Shown one piece after another: positions 1-12,215 of a stretch of DNA of 64,000 bases (position 1 is its first letter; the number at the start of each line of letters is the position of its first letter). The stretch is from Calliphora vicina (Eukaryota; Arthropoda; Insecta; Diptera; Calliphoridae). The notes under the pieces were generated by a model. It saw only the letters and a program-made list of their open reading frames with translations, was not told the DNA's origin and did not search any database. Where the stretch lies: the NCBI RefSeq assembly GCF_958450345.1, contig NC_088782.1, positions 121,689,980 to 121,753,979 of the forward strand, read 5' to 3'. The position numbers and the translations under genes are program-made.

Positions 1-2809
1 ATAGAGACAGTTTTCGTCTGGAAAACGTCTCTAGTATAGAGACAGTTTTCGTGTAGAATATGTCTCTAGTATAGAGACAGCTTTCGTCTCGAAAACGTCT
101 CTAGTATAGAGACAGTTTTCGTCTAGAAAACGTCTTTAGTATAGAGACAGTTTTCGTCTAGAAAACGTCTTTAGTATAGAGACAGTTTTCGTCTAGAAAA
201 CGTCTCTAGTATAGAGACAGTTTTCGTCTAGAAAACGTATCTAGTATAGAGACAGTTTTCGTCTAGAAAACGTCTCTAGTATAGAGACAGTTTTCGTCTA
301 GAAAACGTCTCTAGTATAGAGACAGTTTTCGTCTAGAAAACGTCTCTAGTATAGAGACAGTTTTCGTCTAGAAAACGTCTCTAGTATAGAGACAGTTTTC
401 GTCTAGAAAACGTCTCTAGTATAGAGACAGTTTTCGTCTAGAAAACGTCTCTAGTATAGAGACAGTTTTCGTCTAGAAAACGTCTCTAGTATAGAGACAG
501 TTTTCGTCTAGAAAAAGTCTCTAGTATAGAGACAGTTTTCGTCTAGAAAAAGTCTCTAGTATAGAGACAGTTTTCGTCTAGAAAACGTCTCTAGTATAGA
601 GACAGTTTTCGTCTAGAAAACGTCTCTAGTATAGAGACAGTTTTCGTCTAGAAAACGTCTCTAGTATAGAGACAGTTTTCGTCTAGAAAACGTCTCTAGT
701 ATAGAGACAGTTTTCGTCTAGAAAACGTCTCTAGTATAGAGACAGTTTTCGTCTAGAAAACGTCTCTAGTATAGAGACAGTTTTCGTCTAGAAAACGTCT
801 CTAGTATAGAGACAGTTTTCGTCTAGAAAACGTCTCTAATATATAGAGAGGTTTCGTCTGGAAAATGTCTCTAATATAGAGACAGTTTTCGTCTGGAAAA
901 CGTCTCTACTATAGAGACAGTTTTCGTCTAGAAAACGTCTCTATTATAGAGACAGTTTTCGTCTAGAAAACGTCTCTACTATAGAGACAGTTTTCGTCTA
1001 GAAAACGTCTCTACTATAGAGACAGTTTTCGTCTAGAAAACGTCTCTACTATAGAGACAGTTTTCGTCTAGAAAACGTCTCTACTATAGAGACAGTTTTC
1101 GTCTAGAAAACGTCTCTACTATAGAGACAGTTTTCGTCTAGAAAACGTCTCTACTATAGAGACAGTTTTCGTCTAGAAAACGTCTCTACTATAGAGACAG
1201 TTTTCGTCTAGAAAACGTCTCTACTATAGAGACAGTTTTCGTCTAGAAAACGTCTCTACTATAGAGACAGTTTTCGTCTAGAAAACGTCTCTACTATAGA
1301 GACAGTTTTCGTCTAGAAAACGTCTCTACTATAGAGACAGTTTTCGTCTAGAAAACGTCTCTACTATAGAGACAGTTTTCGTCTAGAAAACGTCTCTACT
1401 ATAGAGACAGTTTTCGTCTAGAAAACGTCTCTAGTATAGAGACCGTTTTCGCCTGGAAAACGTCTCTAGTATAGAGACCGTTTTCGCCTGGAAAACGTCT
1501 CTAGTATAGAGACCGTTTTCGCCTGGAAAACGTCTCTAGTATAGAGACCGTTTTCGCCTGGAAAACGTCTCTAGTATAGAGACCGTTTTCGCCTGGAAAA
1601 CGTCTCTAGTATAGAGACCGTTTTCGCCTGGAAAACGTCTCTAGTATAGAGACCGTTTTCGCCTGGAAAACGTCTCTAGTATAGAGACAGTTTTCGTCTA
1701 GAAAACGTCTCTAATATATAGAGAGGTTTCGTCTGGAAAATGTCTCTAATATAGAGACAGTTTTCGTCTGGAAAACGTCTCTACTATAGAGACAGTTTTC
1801 GTCTAGAAAACGTCTCTACTATAGAGACAGTTTTCGTCTAGAAAACGTCTCTACTATAGAGACAGTTTTCGTCTAGAAAACGTCTCTACTATAGAGACAG
1901 TTTTCGTCTAGAAAACGTCTCTACTATAGAGACAGTTTTCGCCTAGAAAACGTCTCTACTATAGAGACAGTTTTCGTCTAGAAAACGTCTCTACTATAGA
2001 GACAGTTTTCGTCTAGAAAACGTCTCTACTATAGAGACAGTTTTCGTCTAGAAAACGTCTCTACTATAGAGACAGTTTTCGTCTAGAAAACGTCTCTACT
2101 ATAGAGACAGTTTTCGTCTAGAAAACGTCTCTACTATAGAGACAGTTTTCGTCTAGAAAACGTCTCTACTATAGAGACAGTTTTCGTCTAGAAAACGTCT
2201 CTACTATAGAGACAGTTTTCGTCTAGAAAACGTCTCTACTATAGAGACAGTTTTCGTCTAGAAAACGTCTCTACTATAGAGACAGTTTTCGTCTAGAAAA
2301 CGTCTCTACTATAGAGATAGTTTTCGTCTAGAAAACGTCTCTACTATAGAGACAGTTTTCGTCTAGAAAACGTCTCTACTATAGAGACAGTTTTCGTCTA
2401 GAAAACGTCTCTACTATAGAGACAGTTTTCGTCTAGAAAACGTCTCTAGTGTAGAGACCGTTTTCGCCTGGAAAACGTCTCTAGTATAGAGACCGTTTTC
2501 GCCTGGAAAACGTCTCTAGTATAGAGACCGTTTTCGCCTGGAAAACGTCTCTAGTATAGATACCGTTTTCGCCTGGAAAACGTCTCTAGTATAGAGACCG
2601 TTTTCGCCTGGAAAACGTCTCTATTATAGAGACCGTTTTCGCCTGGAAAACGTCTCTAGTATAGAGACCGTTTTCGCCTGGAAAACGTCTCTAGTATAGA
2701 GACCGTTTTCGCCTGGAAAACGTCTCTAGTATAGAGACCGTTTTCGCCTGGAAAACGTCTCTAGTATAGAGACCGTTTTCGCCTGGAAAACGTCTCTAGT
2801 ATAGAGACG
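1..2809. repeat. Hairpin satellite A, 35-bp units
   Basis: Tandem array with an exact 35-bp period (for example ttttcgtcta at 361, 396 and 431), already running at the left edge of the window. Each unit has arms GAGACAGTTTTC and GAAAACGTCTC around the loop GTCTA. The right arm lacks one base relative to a perfect palindrome. Sub-variants form blocks: CTAGTATAGAGACAG (1-835), CTACTATAGAGACAG (about 900-1425), GACCGTTTTCGCCTGG (about 1436-1680), then the series repeats. A marker pair of aberrant units (ctaatatatagagagg) at 836 and 1711 gives a higher-order period of 875 bp, exactly 25 monomers. No coding potential is seen. Confidence 0.97.
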
Positions 2810-3884
2810 GTCTTAATAAAAGGACTTCTTACCTGTGTTGAGAAGATACTTTTTCTATAGTAAACTCTCTCGGAAAGACACCTTTCACATAGAAAGGTTG
2901 GCATTAATAAGCCCTGAAACAAATCATCTTTATTGTTGCCTCTAATTATCCTTTAAATTTGATCTAACCCTTTTATTTTTATATTTTAAAAACAAATTCT
3001 TCTTTTTACCCCTTTTAATCCCTTGCATTTAAACCATTTCATTTCAAAACCTCTTACCCTTAGCTAATTTAACAAATTAACTTCTTATCTTTAACTTATT
3101 AGTCCCCTTTAACATTGCTTCCGTATTTGGTGGCTGTTTGTTTACCCTAAATATTAAATTTCATAGCCTTAACTAATTTCGTGATCAACACAAAATTTAC
3201 TTCCCCTAAAAACTCGTGTTGAACTTGTGTTTAGTTCCGTTTTATTTATGATTATTTTATTGTTTAACTGAGGTAGCAGCAACAGCAACGTGTTGCTTTG
3301 CACACTTCCTTTAGTTCCGTTTTTCCTACTACTCCATCCCTTGTCTGTACTTCCTTTTTTAGGGGTACGTTTTTGTGTGTTTGTCTTCATGAAATATGAA
3401 CAAGTGTTTTTGTGGCTGATTAAATTGTTGGTTGCGGGTTATGATGACATTTTAATGGTTTTTAACAGCAATATATTGGGGGAAATTTGTTAAGTTATTA
3501 AATAATTATGATAAATATTTGTCGTATGCTTGGTTGGGCAAAACAAAAGAGTTAAGACACGAACTTGGTTAAAGGTTTTAGTTGGTTTTGGAGTAATGTC
3601 TGTTTTGTTTAAAAAAATCAGTGATTAATTATGTTTTACATTTGAAAGAAGGCATGTATGTAATTATGTATGGAATGTCGCTTCGAACAATTATTGTGAT
3701 AAAATAATAAACGATTATAAACGAATGTAAACAAATATGATATATAAACGACTAAGTGTGTTTAAAGATATTTGATTTTGAAAATTGATAAGAAAACTGT
3801 TTAAAAGACCTAGATATAGGTTAAAAAATAAATAATAAATTAAGAATTAAGAATTTTATTCCCATATGAAAGAATGTTATAAAA
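2810..3884. other. Non-coding AT-rich spacer
   Basis: Non-repetitive sequence between satellite A and the first 35-bp AGCTTCAATC block. Only short overlapping open frames on both strands are present (around 3169-3493), with no recognisable domain. The segment 3285-3375 shares short stretches with 7318-7432 (cttcctttttaggggt and flanking words), suggesting an old dispersed repeat. No gene is supported. Confidence 0.6.
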
Positions 3885-6230
3885 TATAAAATGTTAGCTT
3901 CAATCTGAGATCCGCGGTTAAAATGTAGCTTTAGTTGGAATATCTCAGTTCAATCTGAGGTCTTTATGGAGGTCTTTACCATCAATCTAAGGAATTTATA
4001 TAGTCCAGTTTAAGCTTCATTCGTAGGTCTTTATCTAGTTCAGTTTTAGCTTCAATCCAAAGCCTTTATCAAATTCAATTTAAGCTTCAATCGTAGGTCT
4101 TAATGTAGTTCAATCGTAGCTACAATCGTAGGTCTTTGTCTAATTAAATTTTAGTTTCAATCGTAGGTCTTTATCTAGTTAAATTTTAGCTTAAGTTGTA
4201 GGTCTTTATCTAGTACAATTTTAGCTTCAATCGTAGGTCTTTATCTAGCTCAATTTTATCTTCAATCTTTAGTATTTTTCTAGTTCAATTTTAGCTTCAA
4301 ACTTATGTTTTTTTCTAATTCAATTTTAGCTTCAATCGTAAGTCTTTATCTAGTTAAATTTTAGCTCAAATTTTAGATCTATATATGGTTAATTTTAGCT
4401 TCAGTTGTAGGTCTTTATCTAGTTAAATTTTAGCTTTAGTTTAGGCCTTTATCCAGTACAATTTTAGCTTCAATCGTAGATCTTTATCTAGTTAAATTTT
4501 TGCTCCAATTTTAGGTCTTTATCTGGTTAAACTTTAGCTTTAGTTGTAGGTATTTATCTAGTACAATTTTAGCTTCCATCGTAGGTATTTATCTAGATCA
4601 GTCTTATCTTCAATTATGGGTCTTTATCCAGCTCAGTTTTAGCTTCAATCGTAGGTCTTTTTCTAGTTCAATTTTAGCTTCAATCGTAGGTCTTTTTCTA
4701 GTTCAATTTTAGCTTCAATCGTAGCTCTTTTTCTAGTTCAATTTTAGTTTCAATTTTTAGTATATTTCTAGTTCAATTTTAGCTTAAATTTTTAGTATAT
4801 TTCTAGTTCAATTTTAGCTTCATTCGTAGGTCTTTTTCTAGTTCAATTTTAGCTTCAATCGTAATTCTTTATCTATTTATATTTTAGCTTCAATTAAAGT
4901 TCCTAATCTGGTTCAATTTTGGCTTCAATCGTAGGGCTTTTTCTATTTAAATTTTAGCTTCAATCGCAGGACTTTTTCTAGTTCAATTTTTGCTTCAATT
5001 GTAGGTCTTTTTCTAGTTCAATTTTGGCTTCAATCGTAGGCCTTTTTCTAGTTCAATTTTAGCTTCAATTGTAGGTCTTTTTCTAGTTTAATTTTAGCTT
5101 CAAACGTAATTCTTTATCTATTTATATTTAAGCTTCAATTAAAGTTCTTAATCTGGTTCAATTTTAGCTTCAATCGTAGGTCTTTTTCTGTATAAATTTT
5201 AGCTTTAATCGCAGGTCTTTTTCTAGTTCAATTTTAGCTTCGATCATAGGTCTTTTTCTAGTTCAATTTTAGCTTCAATCGTAGGTCTTTTTCTAGTTCA
5301 ATTTTAGCTTCAATCTCTAGTATTTTTCTAGTTCAATTTTAGCTTCAATCTCTAGTATTTTTCTAGTTCAATTTTAGCTTCAATCTTAAGTTTTTTGCTA
5401 GTTCAATTTTAGCTTCAATCGCAGGTCATTTTTCAGTTCAATCTTAGCTTCAATCGTAGGTGTTTTGCTAGCTAAATTTTAGCTTCAAACATAAGTATTT
5501 TTCTAGTTCAATTTTAGCTACAATCGTAGATCTGTCTATAGTAAGTTTAGCTTCAATAGCAGGTCTTCATCTTGTTCAATTAAAGCTTCAATCGCGGGTT
5601 TTTATCTAGTTTAATTTTAGCTTCAATCTTAGGTCTTTATGTAGCTCAATTTTAGCTTCAATCGTAGATCTTTATCTGGTTCAATTTTAGCTTCAATCGT
5701 GGGTCTTTACCTAGTTCAATTTTAGCTTCAATTGTTGGTCTTTTTCTAGTTGAATTTAAGCTTCAATCGTAGGTCTATTTCCAGTTCAATTTTAGCTTCA
5801 ATCGTAGAAATTTTTCTAGTTCAATTTTAATTTCAATTGTAGGTCTTTTTCTAGTTCAATTTTAGCTTCAATCGTAATTCTTTATCTATTTATATTTTAG
5901 CTTCAATTCATGTTCTTAATCTGGTTCAATTTTAGCTTCAATCATAGGTCTTTATCTGGTTAAATTTTATGTTCAAATATAGGCCTTTTTCAGGTTCAAT
6001 TTCAGTTCCAAGCATTGGTTTTTATCTAGTTCAGTTTTATCTTCAATCATAGATCTTTATAAAGTTTAGTATTAGCTTCAATCGTAGGTCTTTGTGTAGT
6101 TCGATTTTAGATGCATTAGTTGGTTTTTATATAGTTCAATTTTTAATTCAATCGTAATTCTTTTTGTAGTTAAGTTTTTGCTTCAATTGTAGAACCTTGT
6201 GTGGTTCTATTTAATCGTTAAGCGTTGGTT
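3885..6230 (+). repeat. 35-bp AGCTTCAATC repeat, block I (+)
   Basis: Degenerate tandem repeat of about 35 bp with core TTTTAGCTTCAATCGTAGG followed by TCTTT and (T/A)TCTAGTTCAA. The edges are more diverged than the middle. A variant unit with 'attctttatctatttat' recurs near 4860, 5108 and 5877 and marks internal duplications. The same family recurs in four more blocks of this window (34190, 36960, 42515 and 61955), one of them inverted. No coding potential is seen. Confidence 0.93.
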
Positions 6231-6429
6231 TATGTAGCTAAATTATACAGATAATTTTTTGCTATAATTGTAGCCAATTATTTTTTGTAAGATTTTGAAA
6301 CTGGCTGTGTTTTGTTGTAGTGGATTTATAATGAACAAATTTTGATTTATTGAGATCGCAATAATTCAATCAACAGAATTCCATTCTAAATATTTATGCA
6401 AACAAATGTAGAAATTCTAAAAGTAATAA

Positions 6430-6436
6430 CACCTGC
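6430..6436 (-). promoter_or_regulatory. Candidate proneural/Snail E-box (GCAGGTG)
   Basis: CACCTGC on the + strand, the reverse complement of GCAGGTG. It matches the RCAGSTG consensus of achaete-scute family dimers and the CACCTG core of Snail. It lies 330 bp and 690 bp from two Su(H)-type sites, but a single 7-mer match can easily be chance. Confidence 0.25.
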
Positions 6437-6763
6437 CAAAAGAGTTTGAGTCATCTATTGAAAATCACGGTATAAAACCAATCAAGTTCCAAAAACACCC
6501 TGAATATAATGCACACTCTATAACTGTCTTGTTGTTTTTTGTTTTTTGGCTATATAACAGAATAAGCAAATACTACTTTTACCTTTTTTTCACCCTATAA
6601 TCAAATCAAATTACCATAACCTTAATTTATGAAAAATATCACGTTCTCTACACCTTATAAGGATTTTCCCCTAATATCCTTTACAAATAACACCACAGAA
6701 AGAAACATGTGTGCTCCAGAGACACCTAAGAAAAAAGGAAATTTTATTTAAACTAGAAAAATT

Positions 6764-6771
6764 TTCCCACA
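6764..6771 (-). promoter_or_regulatory. Candidate Su(H) site (TGTGGGAA)
   Basis: TTCCCACA on the + strand, the reverse complement of the high-affinity Su(H) octamer TGTGGGAA. A second YGTGDGAA match (CGTGAGAA) lies at 7128-7135. Brd-family genes in Drosophila are direct Su(H)/proneural targets, but the nearest gene here is about 25 kb away, so any link is inference. Confidence 0.3.
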
Positions 6772-7941
6772 CTTGCTGTGTTTACAAACATTAACATGTG
6801 CAATTTTTAGATTTTCCTAACGTGTTCGAGCATGTTTCGGAATTTCAACGCAAACACAAAAGGAAATACGATATTTTATTTGTTGTGCTAGTAATCAGAC
6901 TCTATGTTTAGAAATATTGAAAATGGCTTTCAAAATAAATAATGTCATAATTTATCTAGAGCATTTATCAAACATAAAACTAGAGTTTAAGATTTGCTAA
7001 CAGGATAGTACACAAAAGAATACAGAGAACAATAAGTTAGCAAATAAAAAGGAAGTCTATTTTCTAAGATTTTTCTACAGAAATCTCCTTATTTATTAAA
7101 CAATTGTTATATGAAATAAATTTCTAGCGTGAGAACTTAAATGAAATATCTTCAAAAAGGACTTATTGTCTTATTAGCCTGTTTTATATTTGTTACTTAC
7201 AAAAAAACTCTCCCTAACTTTTTGCTTCCATTTTCGGTATAAGTATGAATCTACCCTTATAATTTCATGACCAGGGCCATGAAATTACGCGTGTTATGCG
7301 CATGCTTGTCAATGGCCACTTACTTCCCCTAAAACACTTCCTTTTTAGGGGTTCGTTTCTTTCTTTTCATTGAATTGATGGCGGCAAGTGTTTGCATTGC
7401 ACTTCCTTTACTTCCTATTTAGGGGTTTTTTTGGTTTACGTCAAATTGATGACAACAAGTGATTTTAATGTATAAAAAATACTCGTACTATAAATTGAGG
7501 TGTTAAATGTCATGTTAAAATTGTGTTTAGTGGTGGCATGCTTGAGCGACACACTTAAGAGAATTGGGGTGAATACAAATAATTGAGGTAATAAATATTA
7601 AACATGGGGTCAAATGATTGTTTGTATTAGAAAGCTAATTTTTAATATAAAACCACCACTCGAAATACCATGTATTAGCAATGTTTTGAGAAAATTATGA
7701 AAATTTAGCAGGGTGGTCAATTATTCGTGTTTAGATTTGATTGAATAAAATGGCCAGAGCATATATAAGTTTGTATTCGGTTTGCAATTTCTACATTTTG
7801 CATTTGCGATTCCATAAAGTATATATTCTGGCTCGTCCGTATGTTTGTTAAATTAACTTGCCGAAGCCCACAAATAACTTTCGTATATGGCCGATATATT
7901 TATATATCCGCTAAGTCCAACTCAAAATGTCTGAGATATAA

Positions 7942-8307
7942 AAAAAACGAGACTGCTTCGATTTTTTCAACAATATTCAATACAATTTTTAACAAATTTT
8001 TTTTCTCCAAAAATTAGTTTCACCTATTTTTATCACCAATTTTTTTTTATACCCTACACCACCATAGTGGGGAGTGTATTATGCGTCAGTGCAGATGTTT
8101 ATAATGCCCAAAAATAATAGTCTAAAAAAACGAGACTGCTTCGATTTTTTCAACAATATTCAATACAATTTTTAACCAATTTTTTTTCTCTAAAAATTAG
8201 TTTCACCTATTTTTATCACCAATTTTTTTTATAACCTACACCACCATAGTGGGGAGTGTATTATGCGTCAGTGCAGATGTTTATAATGCCCAAAAATAAT
8301 AGTCTAA
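7942..8307. repeat. 182-bp tandem duplication at the TIR-element edge
   Basis: The segment beginning with cgagactgcttcg at 7949 repeats at 8131, an offset of 182 bp with near identity. It contains poly-T-rich DNA and the first about 75 bp of the TIR element that follows. The element's left end therefore occurs twice, at 8050 and 8232. Confidence 0.9.
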
Positions 8308-8936
8308 CACCCATCTTGAAGTATACCGATCGACTTAGAATCACATTCTGAGTCGATTAAGTGATGTCCGTCCGTCCGTCCGGTCGGCTGGCTGGCTGTC
8401 CATGTAAACCTTGTGCGCAGAGTACAGGTCGCAATTTTGAAGATATTTCGATCAAATTTGGTACATATTATTTTTTCTGCCAAAGGACCAAGCCTATTGA
8501 AACTGGCTGAAATCGGTCCATTATTTCACCTAGCCCCCATACAAATGTCCTCCCGAAATTGGACTTCATCGGTCATAAATGTTTAATTTATATATGTATC
8601 TCCACAAATTCCGCTCCAAATAAGTTTTATATATACAAAATTCATGTCACCAAATTTTGTTATGATCGGTCCATAATTAGTCATAGCTCCCATATAGACC
8701 CGCTTCCGAAAATCACTTTAATGTGCATAAATCGCTTAAAAATGTTGGTAAACACACAAAATTCAACATAGTTAACTTTAATATAGATGTAAATCACACG
8801 ACCGAATTTCATGGTGATCGGTCCATAATTGGTCATAGCCTCCATATAAGGCCCACTTCCAAAAATCACTCAATAATATAAATTATTGAAATTTTAAAAG
8901 AAAAAATTTGTTTGCTCTTTTACTTAGTGTAGGGTA
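8050..8936 (+). mobile_element. Fly TIR/mini-me-like non-autonomous element, copy 1
   Basis: Begins with TACCCTACAC (8050-8059, repeated as TAACCTACAC at 8232) and ends with the inverse GTGTAGGGTA (8927-8936). Between the ends are features typical of abundant short non-coding fly repeats (the mini-me/INE-1 style): a GTCCGTCCGTCCG stretch near 8368, 'acaggtcgcaattttgaaga', and repeated 'cggtccataatt..tcatag' modules near 8669 and 8819. No transposase frame is present. A shorter copy in the opposite orientation is at 33642-34024. The family name is from memory of similar dipteran repeats; the TIRs and the second copy are directly visible. Confidence 0.75.
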
Positions 8937-10636
8937 TTATATGGTCGGGCTAAATTTGTTTTTTTTTTGTTTTTTGTTACTTTCAAATCAACTACGATTT
9001 TTATTTAAAAAGATTCCTTCTAAGTCACATTTTAGATTTAAGTTTTCTTAACAAATTTTCAATTTTTATATCAAATTTTAGCGATATTTCAAATTTTTTT
9101 TAATTTTTTTCTAAATTTGCTTTTTTGGAAAAAAATGTTCCTTAAAAAAATAAAAATAAAATTAAATTATTTTGAAAATTAGCTTAGAGAGAAACACAAC
9201 TGCAAAATATTGGAACTTTTTATAAACTTTCCTTAAAGGAAAATTTTGTTTTCCTTTTCATTATGAATTTTTTGTAAACATTTTTTGCGCTTATGAAAAA
9301 ATCATTTAAAATTTCTCTTGTTTGATGAAAAATTCCTAAAAGGGAAATTTTAGTTTTTCTTTAAATTTTCTTTGTTAAATATTAAGCAAAATTCCATATT
9401 TTGCAATTTTTTCTAAATTTCCCTTTTTTGAAAAAATTTCCCTCAAAGGAAATTTTTGGTTTCTAATTACATTCAAATAATTACGGTTTTTATTGAAAGC
9501 GCAAACTCAAATTTTTTTTATTATTTTGAATTATCCATTTTTTGAAGGGAACCTTTTGTTTTGAGCTATTTATCTAATGCAATGTGAAAATTTTGGAAAT
9601 TTTAAAAAAAATTTTCTAAAAAATTTAAGATTAAAATTTATACTTTGAATTTAAACAAATTAAAATTAAATTTTTGTTGCGAAATATAGAAAATGTTAAT
9701 ATTATTTTAAAACTACTCTTCTTTGAAAAAAATCCCCTCAAAGGACATTTAGTTTTAAGATATTTTTCAACAAATTTTCAACTTTTATATTCAATTTTGC
9801 CAAATTTGAAATTTTTGGGAATTTTTTCTAAATTTGAGTTTCTTGAAAAAAAATTGCTTAAAAAATAAAATAAATTTAATTATTTTGAAATTTTCCTTAG
9901 ATAGAGCTACATTTGCAAAGTGTTGTAACTTTTTATAAATTTTCCTTAAAGGAAAATTTTGTGGTAATCACTTTTCAGAATATTTACGAATTTTTTGTAA
10001 AATTGTTTGCTGTTGATATTACATTAAAATTTCCCTTGTTTGAAAAAATTTTCTCAAAGGGAAATTCTTGTTTTTTTTTTGTTAAATAAAAATCTCCCTC
10101 AAATAATAAATTTTAAAATTTCATTAAAGGGAAATTTTTATTTTAAGCTGATTTCTGCAAAGTTTATATTAAATTAAATGCGTTATTTCAAAATCTTTGA
10201 ATTTTTTTGAAATTTCCCATTTTTGAAAAAATTTTTGGAAATTTCCTAAAGAGAAATTATTATTTTAAGCTATTTTTAAAAATATGTTTAATTTTTAAAG
10301 TTTTTCTAAATTTCTCTTTTTCGAAAATATTTCCCTTAAAGGGAAAATATTCTAGTAAATCACAATTCAAATATTTTATTTGTTTGAATTTACAACAAAA
10401 TTTCTCTTAAAGGGAATTTGGAAGAACTACAAAAGTTTTGAAATTGCTCTTTAAATGCAATATAAAAATGATAAAAAGGTTTATAGGAACAAAATTTCTA
10501 TTATTTATTATATTTTAAACAAAGGATATTTTGAGAGTTTTTCACAAATTTCTATAAAAAATGTATAATAAAAGTTTCGATTATGAAAATGTTTGAGATT
10601 ATTTTACAAATTCCCTATTTAAATAAGAACTCATAC
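8937..10636. repeat. Degenerate AT-rich repeat with TTCCCTTAAAGGGAA dyads
   Basis: Very AT-rich region in which short dyads of the type (T)TTCCC..AAAGGGAAATTTT recur at irregular spacing (for example near 9232, 9441, 9950, 10052, 10128 and 10334). It looks like an eroded tandem repeat. Open frames here (9674-9868 and 10207-10410) are low-complexity Phe/Lys/Leu-rich translations and are not considered genes. Confidence 0.6.
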
Positions 10637-10745
10637 GATGCTAAAACGATTTAGCTATGTCCATCCGTTTGTCTGTCTGTTGAAATGGGCAATATCAGTC
10701 CACGATTTCATCAAGTCTCCACACAAATTTTCCCCCAGAATACTT
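10637..10745 (+). mobile_element. Fragment of the TIR/mini-me-like element
   Basis: Contains 'gctatgtccatccgtttgt' followed by 'aatatcagtccacgatttca' and a cccccag stretch. These align in order with the internal part of copy 1 (about 8355-8560: GTCCGTCC, then cggtccattatttcacc, then cctcccgaaa). Diverged and lacking both ends. Confidence 0.5.
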
Positions 10746-11666
10746 TTGGAGCAATTGTAAATATTTATTATTTTATGACAAATATATTTCAACTACTTTA
10801 ATCGTTTATATATTATATTTGTTTACATTAGATTTATGGGTTAGCTGATTTATGGTTTAACTTTATTTAACACCTTGTATAAATAAATCTTTATTTCCTG
10901 TAAACTTCTTCTCTACAAATAATACAAATTCTTTAATATTCTTAAGAATTTAATGATTTTCCCAATTACTATTGCTACTGTTGTATATTTTCCTTTTCCT
11001 GCTAATATGGTGTCATTTACAGCTTAAGCCTTCCTTTAACTCTTAACATTGACTCATATTTTATAATGTTTATTTTAAGATCAAACAAAGAATTTAACAC
11101 AAAAGAATTTCCTTCTCAAGGAAACTGTATGTATGGTTAGAAATCGTTTAATATTATATTGGAAATATTAGATATAAATAGGAAGAGATTATGATTTTGT
11201 AAGAAATACACATATGAAATTGTAAAAGGTTTGTTTAGTAGGGAAAAATGGGTTCATAACAACAGAGTGTGTAATATTACCAATTTATAATAAACATCAA
11301 TATTTTAGATTATAGGAAAATAAGTCAGCAAAGGATTTGTAAAAATACAAATAGTTATTAAGGAATTAGTTAAAGAAGATCTTCACTGATTACAAATGAG
11401 CATTGGATTGGACTATGTTTAAAATATAGTTCTACATGTTTACTATAACCATTTCAAACTTTTGACAAGTTTTTTTAACAAAACCATCTGGTTCACTAGA
11501 GTTTGATTCTTAAGGATTTTTTGCATTTTTTCTAATTTATCCACAAGCAAAATATTCCTTTTGTTTTAATAAAAAAAAGTAGCACGACTTCATGAAAAAA
11601 CAGTAGTAACAATAAAATATTACAATCATTCAAGAATTGACTCTCATAATGGACTTAATAATCCTT

Positions 11667-11842
11667 AAAGCAAGGATTCAAAGGAAATTTGTCAAAACAA
11701 AATGAACCAGAAAATAAATAATTTAATCAGTCACATACATGGGCATTACAAATGTTTGTAATGCCCACGTATATGAATGATTAAATTACTTAGTTCCTGG
11801 TTTATTTTATTTAAAAAAATGTCCTTTGAATCCTTGCTTTTT
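11667..11842. repeat. 176-bp fold-back (long imperfect hairpin)
   Basis: Two arms of about 87 bp meet near 11754 with almost no loop. The left arm starts aaagcaaggattcaaagga (11667) and ends gggcattacaaat (11753). The right arm starts gtttgtaatgccc and ends tcctttgaatccttgcttt. Read as reverse complements they align without gaps, with roughly four in five positions matching. It could be a small fold-back/MITE-type element or the template of a hairpin RNA. Transcription cannot be judged from sequence. Confidence 0.85.
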
Positions 11843-12207
11843 AAGATCTTAAGAAATCAATATTTGCTCTATAATTTCTTAAAACAAAAGACATTCTTCC
11901 TAATTTGTCTAACAGCAAATTACTCACGTTTTAGCTTTACGTCTTAACAATTATGCTCTAAATTCTAGTAGCTTCAAAGATTTCTATTATCAAAGGACCT
12001 CATTGTCCTTTAACCTTTATTAATGTAAACATTATAAACTATTTGCAATATCTAACAACTTTCTATTGTTTTCCACACGTTCTGACTTCCTGGCATTCCA
12101 AACTAATGGAATTTTTCAAAATGTTTCTTTAATTAAACAAGAAACATGTTAAAACATGTTGCTTCAAAAAATAAATTCCAATTTCCCAATTCAATAACCT
12201 GCTAGTA

Positions 12208-12215
12208 TGTGGGAA
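12208..12215 (+). promoter_or_regulatory. Candidate Su(H) site (TGTGGGAA)
   Basis: Exact match to the high-affinity Su(H) octamer in otherwise unremarkable DNA. It has no paired proneural E-box nearby, so confidence is low. Confidence 0.2.

Larger units (their letters stand above)
6231..7940. other. Non-coding island with candidate E-box and Su(H) sites
   Basis: Unique AT-rich DNA without a credible reading frame. It contains CACCTGC (6430-6436, reverse of the proneural/Snail-type GCAGGTG), TTCCCACA (6764-6771, reverse of the Su(H) octamer TGTGGGAA) and CGTGAGAA (7128-7135, matching the Su(H) consensus YGTGDGAA). The part 7318-7432 resembles 3285-3375. Function as an enhancer is inference only. 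Confidence 0.45.

Noticed and set aside
1..2809. CRISPR-like array
   Set aside because: Regular 35-bp spacing, but repeat and 'spacer' are both repeated; no unique spacers, and the context is an animal genome.
3169..3493. Overlapping open frames on both strands
   Set aside because: Short and featureless, without promoter or conserved motif.
8559..8869. Open frames in both directions
   Set aside because: Translations of the non-autonomous TIR element's internal repeat modules.
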